Positions 49,376 through 59,519 are shown, counted from the stretch's first letter. The stretch is 64,000 bases of DNA from Saccharomycopsis phalli (GCA_020342235.1 CP073219.1:1-64000), one strand, 5' to 3'. Program-made: numbers and translations. Notes: generated by a model from the sequence alone, not told the origin.

Positions 49376-50017
49376 TCATACATTTCCACTATACCTTGGA
49401 GGTTGTGGGGGCGGCTCATTGCCACTGTTTCCTGTCAGTGGAGATGGTCCATTGTTTCTTGTCAGTGGAGGTGGTGCATTGTTTGTCTGTAGTGGGTGGT
49501 TATCGGGGACTTTGGGCGGCCCTTCAGTCACCACAGTGGTGGTTTCAATCTCTTCGGAATGTATTTTCGAGGTGTTGCGATACAAGTGCCTTTCGAGAAT
49601 CAAGCAGTTTCGCGAATTGGCCTTGTAGGCAATGTTAATCAAGTCGCCCACAACAGGTATCAACCCAATGACAAAGTCAAAGGTCACATTTGCAACCATC
49701 TTGGAATACATTTCCGCAGGAAGTCCCCCGTCGATTTTTCTTGCCAGGGCAATCAAACTGAGCGAGAGAAACACTGCAATAATGTCGCCCACCCAAGGTA
49801 GCAAACCAATAATACCGGCCCACCCCAATCTACACCCACAGCAACACTCGAAACTGAGGTCCAAAGAATGTGCTCTGCTTCTAAAACGTTTCAATATCTT
49901 GGCATCGTTTTTAGAAATACCTTCGGGCATTCTTTTCTTGAGTCTTCGTGGTTTCTTTCCTGGCACCGTGACGTACTCGTAGTAAGGGTCTTCGTTACCA
50001 ACTGTCACTTTAGGCAT
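49376..50017 (-). CDS. DUF4112 membrane protein
   Basis: 213 residues. The DUF4112 core lies at about residues 45-150: RLGWAGIIGLLPWVGDIIAV, then FDFVIGLIPVVGDLINIAYKAN, two hydrophobic hairpins with the repeated GLxPxVGD signature. A CCCGC cluster precedes the first. The C-terminal 55 residues are Pro/Asn-rich with repeats of the type PPPLTRNNG and PSPLTGNSG. Family function is unknown; membrane association is likely. Same strand as HRQ1, which starts 130 bases away. Confidence 0.85.
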   Translation of the reverse strand: MPKVTVGNEDPYYEYVTVPGKKPRRLKKRMPEGISKNDAKILKRFRSRAHSLDLSFECCCGCRLGWAGIIGLLPWVGDIIAVFLSLSLIALARKIDGGLPAEMYSKMVANVTFDFVIGLIPVVGDLINIAYKANSRNCLILERHLYRNTSKIHSEEIETTTVVTEGPPKVPDNHPLQTNNAPPPLTRNNGPSPLTGNSGNEPPPQPPRYSGNV

Positions 50018-50429
50018 GAGCTGACGTTAATAAACGAACTGGAATTAGACTATTCCATACTAACCTTGCCAAACACCGCAGTATATAGAAACGACATGGC
50101 GTAAGTCAAAATAACACTAAGACAGGTGCAATTTCAGGTGTGGGCGTTGATCCACTTAATTTAAGCCAGGGCTAATCTCGTGCAGCAAGTCGCCAATACA
50201 CCAACAACGCCACAGAAATTTCGCCTTGCGGTTATCACTCTGTAATTATAGCCCATAGATATATATCAGATATTACATTCCCGTTTGTAAGCTGTGCTTC
50301 GACCGATATCCGACAAATTTGCAGTATACACCGCCGCATGTGCTCGCTGCTATTACAGAATTCTGGCAAAAACCACATGCCAGACTATATTTCACTCGAT
50401 ATCCATATCATTCCCATAAATAGCCATCT
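50018..50429. other. Intergenic, DUF4112 promoter side
   Basis: 412 bases with no gene seen. Contains the presumed 5' region of the DUF4112 gene and the 3' UTR of the MEMO1-like gene. Confidence 0.5.
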
Positions 50430-51380
50430 CTACATAATTTTCACGTAGCCACTCGCATAACTGACGCTGGAATCCCTGTACCGTCTGGCTTTGCTGCTCT
50501 GGCTGTACCCCAACCAGCTAAACCCGAGTCTTTTGCACTGTTTTTCCTCGGCGTAATTTTCAAGGGCCGCGAGAATAATCGCAATTGGCTTCTGGCCACA
50601 GATTGTGTTCCCGGTATCCTCAATGTAGTCTCTCCAACTGGCATGCGACCCAGTAGAAGCAACCAGCATGGCCTTCTTATCCAAGAACTCAATGCTTTTA
50701 TAAATCGGGGTATCTTGCACCTGCGAGTCTCTCAGCAATTCCTCCAACGTCGAAACACTTGCGTCTGGCGTGTACACAGTGTAGCCGAACCGGCTTCCCC
50801 AGTGGCAGAAATCCGAGCTGATGATGAAAGAAACGGTTTCGTCATGGAGAAAGGGCGAAATAATGTCTGCGATTCTCTTTTCAAACTGCTCGTCAGAGGC
50901 ACTGATTAGAATAGGCACAATCAGGGGAATGCCCTGGGGCAAGTCCTTGGTCACATGGTAAAACATTGGCGTGTGCAACTCAATCCCATGCTCCCCATCG
51001 TCGATTTTGCGGCTCATGTACTTGATATCCGACGGATGGTCGTTGACCAACTCCCGAATGAGCCCATCGGCCACGGGAATCTCGCCAAATGGAGTGGAAT
51101 AACGCTTGTACTTGGACACACGTGCACCGGAAAAGTACACATAGTGGGAGGGACTGAAAATAAACACCGTCTTGACCTTGGAAGTATCCCAGGCATGGTA
51201 TGACTGGGCCAATATCGATCCGCAATAATCGTATCCGGCATGCGGTCCGACAATCACCCTTGCGCCTTTTTGAATGGGTCCAGCGTCCTGTGCTACCCGG
51301 GATAACTTCTCGCTCAACACATTCACCCCAGAAGGGTACCAGGAACCGGCAAATTCTGTAGGACGAACCTCACTGGACAT
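50430..51380 (-). CDS. MHO1: MEMO1-family protein (Mho1)
   Basis: 316 residues from the ATG at 51380 (MSSEVRPTEFAGSWYP); eight upstream codons begin with TTG. MEMO signatures: AGSWYPS, IVGPHAGYDYCGSILAQSY, FIFSPSHYVYFSGARV, EHGIELHTPMFY, IISSDFCHWGSRFGY and LVASTGSHASW. The fold is related to class III extradiol dioxygenases, with conserved His (HAGY, CHWG) that bind metal in MEMO1. The yeast homologue (YJR008W) affects filamentous growth; human MEMO1 acts in cell motility and redox or metal handling. Confidence 0.93.
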   Translation of the reverse strand: MSSEVRPTEFAGSWYPSGVNVLSEKLSRVAQDAGPIQKGARVIVGPHAGYDYCGSILAQSYHAWDTSKVKTVFIFSPSHYVYFSGARVSKYKRYSTPFGEIPVADGLIRELVNDHPSDIKYMSRKIDDGEHGIELHTPMFYHVTKDLPQGIPLIVPILISASDEQFEKRIADIISPFLHDETVSFIISSDFCHWGSRFGYTVYTPDASVSTLEELLRDSQVQDTPIYKSIEFLDKKAMLVASTGSHASWRDYIEDTGNTICGQKPIAIILAALENYAEEKQCKRLGFSWLGYSQSSKARRYRDSSVSYASGYVKIM

Positions 51381-51509
51381 TGTGCGGAAATGCGATGAGC
51401 CCAAACCTTTTAGCCAGCCGGATTGCTAGCGGCACTCTGGAGGCGTGCCCCGAAAGCCTACATACAGCCACACATAACTTTTATATAACAGGATATACTT
51501 ATATATGCA

Positions 51510-52403
51510 CTACTCCTCCTCCTCGTCCTCCTGCTCCCTCTCTCTTGCGTCCATCAACTCCTTCAACTTCTGGTCCTCGGTAGCAGTAACTGCCTTTGGA
51601 GCCATGTCAACCTTACAACTTCCGTCGCACTTTTCAATCTCCTGGGTAATCACCTCAATGGCATTTTGTATTCTGTCAATGCCCTGCTGCTTGTCCAAAC
51701 TCTTTGTGGTCAAAGCATACAACGGAGCAGCCACCAACGAAGCTCGGACTTGCATCTCGTCGGTCGATAACGCCTCGCCGGCTTTGAGAGCCTTCTTTAT
51801 AGCGTCAATTCCCTCGTATCCAAAACACGAGACCGTGATCTCGGCCCGGATCTTTATGTCTCGTGGCGTCAAACGACGGGAAATGTAGGACTTCAACTCA
51901 GCCAAGATCTTCGGATCGGTGCCGGCTTCTATGTTGTTCCACACGTTTTCGTCTGTGATGGAGATCTTGAATGCATCATATGAGTTCCCGTACTTCCGAC
52001 TCAAGGGCCAGCCTACCTTCTCATATAACGACTCCAAAGGCACATTGAACTTTTCGGCACAGTGTCTTAATATCGAATGAACAGCTTTACTCTTATTATA
52101 TCGCTCCTCGCACTTGATAACCTCCTCGTTCGAGACTCTTCTCTTGGACAAGTCAATGTATCCCTTCTCTCTGTCAACTCTCATCACAACAACAACCTCG
52201 TTCTTGCCGACTCTAATCAACTTTTGAATAGATCTGATTCTCCGTCTCGAAAGCTCAGATAACAACACCATACCTTCAATATTGTCGTACTCCAACAACT
52301 TCACATATGCACCCATATCCTCAATTTGCTGAACGTTCACCATCACCACCTCGTCCACTTCAGGGTACTTATTCTCGTAAAATCTACAATGCGTAGTGCT
52401 CAT
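51510..52403 (-). CDS. SUI2: Translation initiation factor eIF2 alpha
   Basis: 297 residues from the ATG at 52403 (MSTTHCRFYENKYPEVDE). N-terminal S1/OB domain followed by helical and alpha-beta domains. The regulatory serine (Ser51 in mature numbering, residue 52 here) lies in LLSELSRRRIRSIQ, the exact site phosphorylated by Gcn2 in amino-acid starvation. It delivers initiator tRNA to the 40S subunit as part of the eIF2 ternary complex. The acidic C-terminal tail (EREQEDEEEE) is usual. Confidence 0.97.
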   Translation of the reverse strand: MSTTHCRFYENKYPEVDEVVMVNVQQIEDMGAYVKLLEYDNIEGMVLLSELSRRRIRSIQKLIRVGKNEVVVVMRVDREKGYIDLSKRRVSNEEVIKCEERYNKSKAVHSILRHCAEKFNVPLESLYEKVGWPLSRKYGNSYDAFKISITDENVWNNIEAGTDPKILAELKSYISRRLTPRDIKIRAEITVSCFGYEGIDAIKKALKAGEALSTDEMQVRASLVAAPLYALTTKSLDKQQGIDRIQNAIEVITQEIEKCDGSCKVDMAPKAVTATEDQKLKELMDAREREQEDEEEE

Positions 52404-52611
52404 CTTGTCCGGCAGTATGGCAGGTATAAATATAGACTGTTTCTGATTATTAACCCGCGGTGTTTTTTCCAAAAGAACGACCTACTATTCCTTCTTTGAT
52501 TCTTGGAGCTGTTACAAGAGAAAAAATTTGTTCGATTATTCATACAATGTTCGGTAGGGTAAGACATGTGCGCTGCGAAGTAGGTATAAATGGCTTGGTT
52601 TATTCTCATAT

Positions 52612-54663
52612 TCACCAATTGCGTGTGCCATATTGCGCCTCGTTATTAATATTTGTTTCAAATGGATCACTCTGGAACATGGGGAGGTCCTGGTCTGACA
52701 TGTGCTCTGGAAATTCGTCGTGCAAACCATAATACTCAAGCTCATGTTGATGTAAATCAATTGCTAATTTCGCTCGGTAATATTCATTCATCAAGTCTGA
52801 ATTATTACAGGCACCTTGCAACGTCAAATTTCCCTCCTTGTCAAACCTGCTGTTTGCTGGAATACTCGTGCAAACTTCATTGGCAACCCACAACCCAATG
52901 TCGCCTTGGAAATTATGGTCAAAGTATTCCAAGGTTGTAAATACACGTTCATCGTAAAATCTATTGAGAATCCTTCCAAACTTGTGAGGTATATATACTT
53001 GACTCGCTTCATAGATTGTACGCTGTAGTGGGAACAAATCATCCATCGTGAAGAATTGCAAATGCTTGCAATTAACAAGAAAATACTTTTCGGGGTTATG
53101 CATCATCTGCTCAGAAGTAATATCAAAATTGGATGGAAGCTTCTCATTAGTGTGCCAGAGTGCTGAAATATCGATATAGATGCCGGTTCTAGAATCTACA
53201 AATCGCGCATCGATGAAGTTATTTCCACGTCCCTTATGAGAGTAAAATGGGTTTGTCTGGAACCAAAATAAGCCATTTCCGTCTTTCGGGTTCTCTACTA
53301 CTAGAGAATTATTCAATAGCCTACCCATCCTGTTCAAATCACGAATAGACATTTGCACGTCAACATCATTATCCCATGGCAAGGTTTGGCCGTTGAACCA
53401 CCAGCCAATAAGATTACCATAATTTATCCAAGTCGTTATGCCGTAGTTTTGACACAATTTAAACCAGCTTCGCACAAGATGGTGTATGACGGCCCGTCGT
53501 TCCAGGTGCAGAAGTATCTGCCTGACAAATGGGTAACTATAATGATATAATTCGCCGAACCGATCCGCATTCAATATAGGAAATGGAAAGTAGAAATCTT
53601 TTTGAATTTTATTTTCCTTTGCATATTGTAAGAAGATTTTATACTGGTGTTCCTCCTTGCTAAGCGTTTCTTTGTTGTTTAATTCCTGTAAGTCTTCCTC
53701 TGGATCCCAAATAAAGTCTTCCTTGCTAAGGTATCTCTTTGGTTCTAATAAATTGTCCCTGTTAGCACCTATAACATTTGATAGCAATGCATCAACTACT
53801 TTAATATTGTCTTGCCTAGTTGGGCATTTTGTACGATATCGTCTTTTCAAAGTTTTAATATCTGACCTTCTCTGGTCAACATCAATTTCAAAAACCAATT
53901 TGTCAGTTTGAAATAGCACTTTTTGAGGATTCTGAAAGTAATATCTCTTCCAAATTGCAGCACAAATGCCAATTGCCTTTATCAGTTCATCAACAAAAAC
54001 ATTGCTACGAAATAGCTTTTCATCGAGCCATTCATCTTTTCCATTTCCCAATTCCTTATTACAAAACTGTCTTATCGTTTCTCGCATATTGTCTGGCTCA
54101 AAATTTGCAGATGAAACAATCTTTGTATATGCATTAAAGTAAATTTGGGCCAGTGACATATCCACCCAGTCTGCCCAATCAAAGTTCATTGTGAGTCTTT
54201 CATATGAGTATCTAGGCGTCAAATAAAACTCTTGCAACTCTCTTAAATACAAGTTAATCGGAACCCTCGGATCTAGCTGTGGAGTCTTGGCCAGGGTGCT
54301 GGGGTATTTCAAAAATGTAGAAAACAGCTGCTCAAGCTTCATAAAATACCTCAAATTCTCGCTAATAGTAGAGAAACTCTGATACTGAAAATCAGAGAAA
54401 TATGAAACTATGCACAATGATACGACTGTAACCACAGCTAACATAGAAATCAAGCCTGTGGACCGGTTTGCTAGTATGGGTGTTCCATAATACCATTGAC
54501 TATTTGGCCTATGATTGAACTTAAAAGTCTTGGAAAATATTCGAACTGGTAGCCTCGAAATCCTAAAGTATGTCATATTATTCAAGTTTGAGTATTGTTT
54601 ATGGTTGATGAAATTTGACGAACGAGGCTTATTACTAGATGTGGTATTTGATTGGCAGCGCAT
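52612..54663 (-). CDS. Mnn4-like LicD-family mannosylphosphorylation protein
   Basis: 683 residues. Type II membrane topology: basic cytosolic tail, one membrane segment at about 68-85 (LISMLAVVTVVSLCIVSYF), then a lumenal part. The LicD domain (about 400-600) shows WINYGNLIGWWFNGQTLPWDNDVDVQ with the DxD-type DNDVD, and NFIDARFVDSRTGIYIDISALW. These features fit Mnn4 and relatives, which promote transfer of mannose phosphate to N- and O-glycans in the Golgi. The Lys/Glu repeat tail of Saccharomyces Mnn4 is absent. Whether it is the enzyme or a regulator is unsettled for the family. Confidence 0.85.
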   Translation of the reverse strand: MRCQSNTTSSNKPRSSNFINHKQYSNLNNMTYFRISRLPVRIFSKTFKFNHRPNSQWYYGTPILANRSTGLISMLAVVTVVSLCIVSYFSDFQYQSFSTISENLRYFMKLEQLFSTFLKYPSTLAKTPQLDPRVPINLYLRELQEFYLTPRYSYERLTMNFDWADWVDMSLAQIYFNAYTKIVSSANFEPDNMRETIRQFCNKELGNGKDEWLDEKLFRSNVFVDELIKAIGICAAIWKRYYFQNPQKVLFQTDKLVFEIDVDQRRSDIKTLKRRYRTKCPTRQDNIKVVDALLSNVIGANRDNLLEPKRYLSKEDFIWDPEEDLQELNNKETLSKEEHQYKIFLQYAKENKIQKDFYFPFPILNADRFGELYHYSYPFVRQILLHLERRAVIHHLVRSWFKLCQNYGITTWINYGNLIGWWFNGQTLPWDNDVDVQMSIRDLNRMGRLLNNSLVVENPKDGNGLFWFQTNPFYSHKGRGNNFIDARFVDSRTGIYIDISALWHTNEKLPSNFDITSEQMMHNPEKYFLVNCKHLQFFTMDDLFPLQRTIYEASQVYIPHKFGRILNRFYDERVFTTLEYFDHNFQGDIGLWVANEVCTSIPANSRFDKEGNLTLQGACNNSDLMNEYYRAKLAIDLHQHELEYYGLHDEFPEHMSDQDLPMFQSDPFETNINNEAQYGTRNW

Positions 54664-55124
54664 TGAGAATTGATTTGTGGAGTTATAATAGCCCTAGTAA
54701 ACATGTGAAGATTACGATAGAAACGCTGAAGTAACGCAAAATTTTTTAGTTTCGTATTGCAAGTTTCAGCATCTGTCAAGATCTGTCATTATCGTTGGAG
54801 TATCTGCAAAGGCAGAGCATTGTTCTACCTGTCAAGGAAGTAATATTAACATTGACAGGTGACATTAGGAGCATGCTGTTACATACGTGAAGATATGATA
54901 GGCTTACGATCCATTAGAATTATCTGAGACTTTTGTTCTTTTATATTCAATCTATTGAATTTAGTTTATTTTATAGCAAACAATTCATTGACAGTCCAAA
55001 CTCCAACAAATAAGTCTAGGAATGTCACTGGGTACTGAAGAATCTAAAAATGTTTAATTATTATACTTCCACTGAAGTACGAAGGGTGCCTTTTAAAGCA
55101 ATATAGTGTCATAGGCATGGTACA
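54664..55124. other. Intergenic, no gene seen
   Basis: 461 AT-rich bases: promoter of the MNN4-like gene and 3' UTR of the CAF120-like gene. A TGACAG word recurs (about 54830-54865) without an obvious larger structure. Confidence 0.5.
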
Positions 55125-57071
55125 TTACAACAACGTACCAAAATCTTCAACCAAATGCCCTGCGCCATCGTAGCCTGCAACCAATTTATACTTTAGCTCG
55201 TGCTTAAAGAAATACAACCATTCTCTGTTTGTCCATTGGCTTACTGGTACGCTGCATTGAAACTCTTCTGGTACGCTGCTCTCAGACTCAGCTACATCTT
55301 CGGGCTTTGACTTTTTGAAAACGGAAAGCAAGTTTCTTGATTTTCTCTTGCTTGCAGTTCTTGTAATTTTTGTTGTTCCCACAGAGTGCTTCTGGACGGT
55401 TTCTCTTGGGATTGGAAGTCCTGCAATTTTGGCGTTGACCATCTTAAAGGCGTCTTCCATGTTCAAGTACTTTGACTTTGGCAACACTGGCAATGCAAAC
55501 AACAACGAGTCAATGTTGGTCTTGTCGGAGATCAATCTCTTTGGACGGCCATAGAGCTCGAAAGAATCAAAAATTGGAATGAGGAGCCGGATCATGATCT
55601 CAAAGTTTGGGACTCCAGGGTGCTGTTCCGGCATGATGTAAATGGATGAGACAAATTCGTTAGGGTTATTGGCACCAAGATTAGTATCAGTAGAGGTACT
55701 GGAGTTCAAACTTGTGTTGGACTTTTTCTTTATAAGAGACCCCAACGACGAAGATCTGGATCTTCCTCTGGTGCTTTCCCGAGAACTTGCGCTCTTTTGA
55801 CTTAAAAAGCTTGGCGATGGCGGGATGATGGTGGTGTTGGTGTTGGTGCCCTTTCCAAGTAAGAATTTCCAGTTGTGGATTGTGATTGCGCCCTCCAACT
55901 TGACCAAGGAGGAGTTATCGATTGCCTCTGGAGCAAGCGGGTAGACGCTGTAGCAAGAAAATGCGTGATTGACGGACAAGATCAAGTTTTTCTTTGACGG
56001 GTTCTTGTCAGTGGTGTAGAAGTTCACGCACCCTGGCTTATCCTTTGCTGTTGGTACAACGACGATATATACCTTGATCCACTTGGAGGAGATGTAGTTG
56101 AGTTTGATGTTGCACCACTCGCCGAAACTATAACGAGTCTCTGACAAAAGGGTCTTGATATCGTTTAATTTAGTGGCCTTTGCTGAGAGAAGTGCGCCGG
56201 TGTAAGCCTCCTGAAGACAGTTGAACTCGAAGTAGCAGAGCATCAAAGCGGTGAACCAAGATTTCTGCAGTTCTGGCGACTCGAACCGCAAGAAGTATTT
56301 GTTGAGGGACGGGTTGATGATTTTGATGATATTTTGTTCGAACATGTTGCTGAACAGGGCATCGGTGACGTTGATGTAGACTGGGCTGAAATCAGACTGG
56401 TTTATGTTCCAGATTGCCAATTCGATGCCGGACAAGGTTCCGAAGCAGGACATAACTTCGGAGGGTTTCCCCTTGCCGCCTCCGTTTGGGATTTTCTCAA
56501 TGACCAACTGGAAGTAGCCCTCCTTGTAGACTCTTGCCTGCTGGGAGTTGAAGAGTGTCAATATCGGGACGAGTTCTCGTGGACAGTCGTCTGGGATATC
56601 GAGGACCTTCTCGGACTTTAAGTTTTCTTTACAAGCTAACACGTTGAAAGATCTACGTTTGTTTGTCGGGTCAGTGTGCTCCTCGGACGAGTTCCGGTTG
56701 GAGGAGGTGTTAGACTGGTTTGGCGAGTAGAACGGGGTGGTGTTGACGCTGTCAAAATAAGACACCCTGGAGTCCGATCTGTGGCGCAAGAAGCTGGTCG
56801 GCACAGAGAAGTTCTTGCTATGGCGCATAGCGGAATTGTCGGTGTTGCCGGCATATGGCGAGGGAGATAACAACTCGTTTTGCGCCGCTCCAAACTGTTC
56901 GGCAGTCTCGGACACTGGAGTCTTTGGCTGGTCGGCCAAGGTTGGGGTTTCTGGTTCGTGCTCGAAAAACTGAAAGCTTCGAGAGGACTTGGCTGCCTGG
57001 TCGTCGAATTGCTGCCCATTGAGGTTTTGTCCGTCGTTGACGTCCTTGTCGATAGTCACTGCTAGACTCAT
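55125..57071 (-). CDS. PH-domain protein of the Caf120/Skg3 family
   Basis: 648 residues. Disordered Ser/Pro-rich N-terminus (1-165), then LVPILTLFNSQQARVYKEGYFQL and a PH-type domain (about 180-285) with GELAIWNIN-like and KYFLRFESPELQKSWFTALMLCYFE segments. A second PH-like unit follows (about 315-420), then a Ser-rich linker, and EIMIRLLIPIFDSFELYGRPKRL with a basic patch near 610. This order matches Caf120 and Skg3, a CCR4-NOT-associated pair in Saccharomyces of over 1000 residues. This protein is clearly shorter because the long C-terminal tail is missing. Divergent from the VTA1-like gene, 119 bases between starts. Confidence 0.72.
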   Translation of the reverse strand: MSLAVTIDKDVNDGQNLNGQQFDDQAAKSSRSFQFFEHEPETPTLADQPKTPVSETAEQFGAAQNELLSPSPYAGNTDNSAMRHSKNFSVPTSFLRHRSDSRVSYFDSVNTTPFYSPNQSNTSSNRNSSEEHTDPTNKRRSFNVLACKENLKSEKVLDIPDDCPRELVPILTLFNSQQARVYKEGYFQLVIEKIPNGGGKGKPSEVMSCFGTLSGIELAIWNINQSDFSPVYINVTDALFSNMFEQNIIKIINPSLNKYFLRFESPELQKSWFTALMLCYFEFNCLQEAYTGALLSAKATKLNDIKTLLSETRYSFGEWCNIKLNYISSKWIKVYIVVVPTAKDKPGCVNFYTTDKNPSKKNLILSVNHAFSCYSVYPLAPEAIDNSSLVKLEGAITIHNWKFLLGKGTNTNTTIIPPSPSFLSQKSASSRESTRGRSRSSSLGSLIKKKSNTSLNSSTSTDTNLGANNPNEFVSSIYIMPEQHPGVPNFEIMIRLLIPIFDSFELYGRPKRLISDKTNIDSLLFALPVLPKSKYLNMEDAFKMVNAKIAGLPIPRETVQKHSVGTTKITRTASKRKSRNLLSVFKKSKPEDVAESESSVPEEFQCSVPVSQWTNREWLYFFKHELKYKLVAGYDGAGHLVEDFGTLL

Positions 57072-57190
57072 TGTTTGGCAAGAATAATTTCAGGCTCAGT
57101 GTGTGTGTATGTGCAGAGGCTGGGTTGCGGGTAATGGAAATTCCTGGGCGGAGCAGGGGCTGAAGCGGGAGCGGTGGGCGGAGATTATAT

Positions 57191-58408
57191 ATGGTTTCGC
57201 GATATTGTCTAGCCGACTTCCCGTTTCAGTTTCAGGCGAAATATTCAGGGTTTGTCAAGCTTGGAAATAAGTGGTGTGCAGAGAACCACAAGTTGCTTGG
57301 GTACTTTGCCGGGCTATATTTAGCACAGGCCTTAATTGCGCTTGTCACAAACTACAATGACGGGAACCGCTTCCATTTGACTGCATTGGAGATTAAGGAG
57401 ATGGAAAGCCACATTGATCTCGAGATTAGACGGTTAGAGGACGACAAGCTGGCTCTCTGTGGGGATGAAAAGGTGCTAATCGACACTGCTGGTGGCTCAG
57501 TGACTGAGACCCAGCTCACTCGTTTGGAAAGCCAAATCGACAACGAGCGGGGTGTCGATATTTCTCGGCACGGGTCCCCTGCCTCGTTTTCAGGGGCGGA
57601 GTTTACGTACAATGAGGTACTACAGAACAGTGTCTTGGGCAAGAATTTGCTAGTATCTGTGGCTCTTGGGTATATTGAGCGGGCGAGACTGCAGTTTGAG
57701 CAGGAAAATGCCACAAAACACACTGGCCAGGACTTGGTGACCGCTTCAAGGGTGTTGGAAATTGCCAAGGAATTATTTCCGGATGACCACGACTCCAAGC
57801 CGGGGAAGCCCGTGGATTCGAGTAACCTCACAAAACCCGTGGACTCGAGCCTCCTGCAAATCAGCCTAGACAACATCGAAGAGGTGCTCCAGCAGGAAAA
57901 CTTGGAGGCCCTAAGGCACGAGTTTCTCACCAGCTGTATACTCACAAACCATGACATTGACAGGAAAATCAAGTACTGCAAACTTGCAGGAGTCAAGGTC
58001 ATTCGTCTCCTCAAGGACGATTCCACTGAAAAAATAGGGTTTGCCACGAACTTGGATATTGCAAAATGCATGGTGTATTTGGAGAACGAGCCACAGTTTT
58101 CGCACGAGCAAATACAAGAGACAATTGCTCTGGCATTGGCGATGCCAGACGAATTTCCAGAAATCCCAGTCGACCCAAACAATGCGGAGAACGCCTCGGA
58201 AACCGGGATCGACACTCTACCCGTTGCGTCACCAATCCCTGTATCCCCACCCAAAATGCTGACTCAAGAGATTATAACCTCCTCTGGAAAATGGAGTGCC
58301 ATTGCCAGAAGCTGCAAGCTTGCGTCAGGGTGCATAGCGTTTGAGGATGCAAAGGCTGCCCGAGCGTATTTGAACGAGTGTTTGGCTCTATTGGACGAAT
58401 TGGAGTAG
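57191..58408 (+). CDS. VTA1: Probable Vta1 (LIP5), activator of the Vps4 ATPase
   Basis: 405 residues. The N-terminus (AKYSGFVKLGNKWCAENHKL, then LGYFAGLYLAQALIAL) resembles the Vta1/LIP5 MIT-like helices, and YIERARLQFEQENATKHTGQ plus VLEIAKELFPDDHD fits the second MIT-like unit. The last 40 residues (AIARSCKLASGCIAFEDAKA followed by ARAYLNECLALLDEL) match the VSL domain that dimerises and binds Vps4. The middle is low in order, with a VDSSNLTKPVDSS repeat. Saccharomyces Vta1 has 330 residues. The acting site would be late endosomes, stimulating ESCRT-III disassembly. No single invariant motif proves it, so this is a reasoned match. Confidence 0.6.
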   Translation: MVSRYCLADFPFQFQAKYSGFVKLGNKWCAENHKLLGYFAGLYLAQALIALVTNYNDGNRFHLTALEIKEMESHIDLEIRRLEDDKLALCGDEKVLIDTAGGSVTETQLTRLESQIDNERGVDISRHGSPASFSGAEFTYNEVLQNSVLGKNLLVSVALGYIERARLQFEQENATKHTGQDLVTASRVLEIAKELFPDDHDSKPGKPVDSSNLTKPVDSSLLQISLDNIEEVLQQENLEALRHEFLTSCILTNHDIDRKIKYCKLAGVKVIRLLKDDSTEKIGFATNLDIAKCMVYLENEPQFSHEQIQETIALALAMPDEFPEIPVDPNNAENASETGIDTLPVASPIPVSPPKMLTQEIITSSGKWSAIARSCKLASGCIAFEDAKAARAYLNECLALLDELE

Positions 58409-58507
58409 ATTAAATTGCGATTTATGATTTGCGGCAGTGGCATTTCAGTGTGGCTACGTACATACACTAGGCAATGTCAATTCTAAAAGTGGTAACTCCG
58501 ACTCATT

Positions 58508-58655
58508 AACACATGTCTAAATAACTCATGTCTAAATAACTCATGTCTACAATTATTCAGGTCTATAATAAATTCACGCCTACAATAACTCAAGCCTACA
58601 AAACTCAAGCCTATAGTAATTCACGCCTACACAACTCACTTACAATAACTTCACA
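58508..58655. repeat. Short degenerate tandem repeats (13-17 bases)
   Basis: ACTCATGTCTAAATA and drifted versions (ATTCACGCCTACAATAACT, CTCAAGCCTACAAAA) recur about nine times between the converging VTA1-like and HSP12 genes. Non-coding, likely in a 3' UTR. Confidence 0.75.
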
Positions 58656-58674
58656 TCATGTATTCAATTCAGAA

Positions 58675-58980
58675 TTACTTTTTAGTAGTGGTGGTACTAG
58701 ATCCTCCCAAAGCGTCGTTAACATAGTTCTTGGCTCCCTCAATGTACTCTCCAGCAGTCTCGCTCAAAGTCTTTCCGGTGTTGGCACCACTGTTTCCAGT
58801 CAAGGCATCGCCAATTTGCTGGGTGTAAGACTTCTCGCCTTGTGGCTGAGCGTGCTTAGCAACAGTGTCAGCACCATCAGTGACGGTCTCCTTAGCCTTT
58901 TGGAAGGTGGTCTTCTCAGAGTTTGGAGTAACCTTCTCGGCAACTTTGTCGGTAAAATCTTTTCTTCCAAGGTCAGACAT
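58675..58980 (-). CDS. HSP12: Small heat-shock/stress protein Hsp12 (Hsp9 type)
   Basis: 101 residues beginning MSDLGRKDFTDKVAEKVTP, the family hallmark, followed by amphipathic KAKETVTDGADTVAKH and ETAGEYIEGAKNYVNDALGG. Disordered in water and helical on membranes, it protects the plasma membrane in stress and stationary phase. A TATA box (CTATAAAAGAAG on the minus strand, near 59030) lies about 45 bases upstream. No canonical stress element (CCCCT) is visible in the first 300 bases. The upstream gap is long (over 500 bases), consistent with a regulated gene. Confidence 0.95.
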   Translation of the reverse strand: MSDLGRKDFTDKVAEKVTPNSEKTTFQKAKETVTDGADTVAKHAQPQGEKSYTQQIGDALTGNSGANTGKTLSETAGEYIEGAKNYVNDALGGSSTTTTKK

Positions 58981-59519
58981 GTTTAATTGTGTTTGTGAAT
59001 GATAAAATTGAAGGAAAATCGCCCTTCTTTTATAGTATTTTAAATCCCAAGTGATGTCATTTCGCCATTGGGTTTGTTGCTATATCGTTCCTCAGTAGGT
59101 TGCTAAGGTCCTAATGGTCACGGTGGATGCATGATGCATGATGCGAAGCACGGGAAATTGGATATGGTCAAACGTCAAAAACACTTCTGCTAATAATCAA
59201 CATGATACCGGCTTGTGTCACGGATCAACACCACATAATCCGGTTCCATGGGCTCTACTTCCGCGACCGTACCATATTGCAAATGCCACCATCTACTTGA
59301 CTCCCTAGTTCCGGTGATGGCTAAATAGCAACTTAACATGCAGGTATGAAACCAAAAGTATAAATGATTATTTACCTACCTTACTCCGGCAATAGCGACA
59401 TAGCAACTTAATATGCAGGAGTAAAACTGCAAGCCTTACACCATATCACTCGATCCATTCATCCTACAAAACGTTCCAGAAAAAGGTAAACAAAACATGC
59501 TGTATATATACAAGACTAA
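58981..59519. promoter_or_regulatory. HSP12 upstream region with a 40-base direct duplication
   Basis: Two imperfect copies of CCGG.GATGGCTAAATAGCAACTTAA.ATGCAGG lie at 59311-59352 and 59386-59426, 75 bases apart. GCATGATGCATGATGCG is at about 59127. Everything from the TATA box near 59030 leftward to the start at 58980 is leader. The duplication sits nearer the 3' end of the transcription-factor gene, so it may belong to either gene. Confidence 0.5.

Noticed and set aside
57352-58254. 300-codon minus-strand frame opposite the VTA1-like gene
   Set aside because: Ser/Arg-rich composition typical of an antisense shadow; the plus frame has the helical domains and proper ATG.
59030-59300. Stress response elements (CCCCT) upstream of HSP12
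   Set aside because: No CCCCT or AGGGG found in the proximal region by eye.
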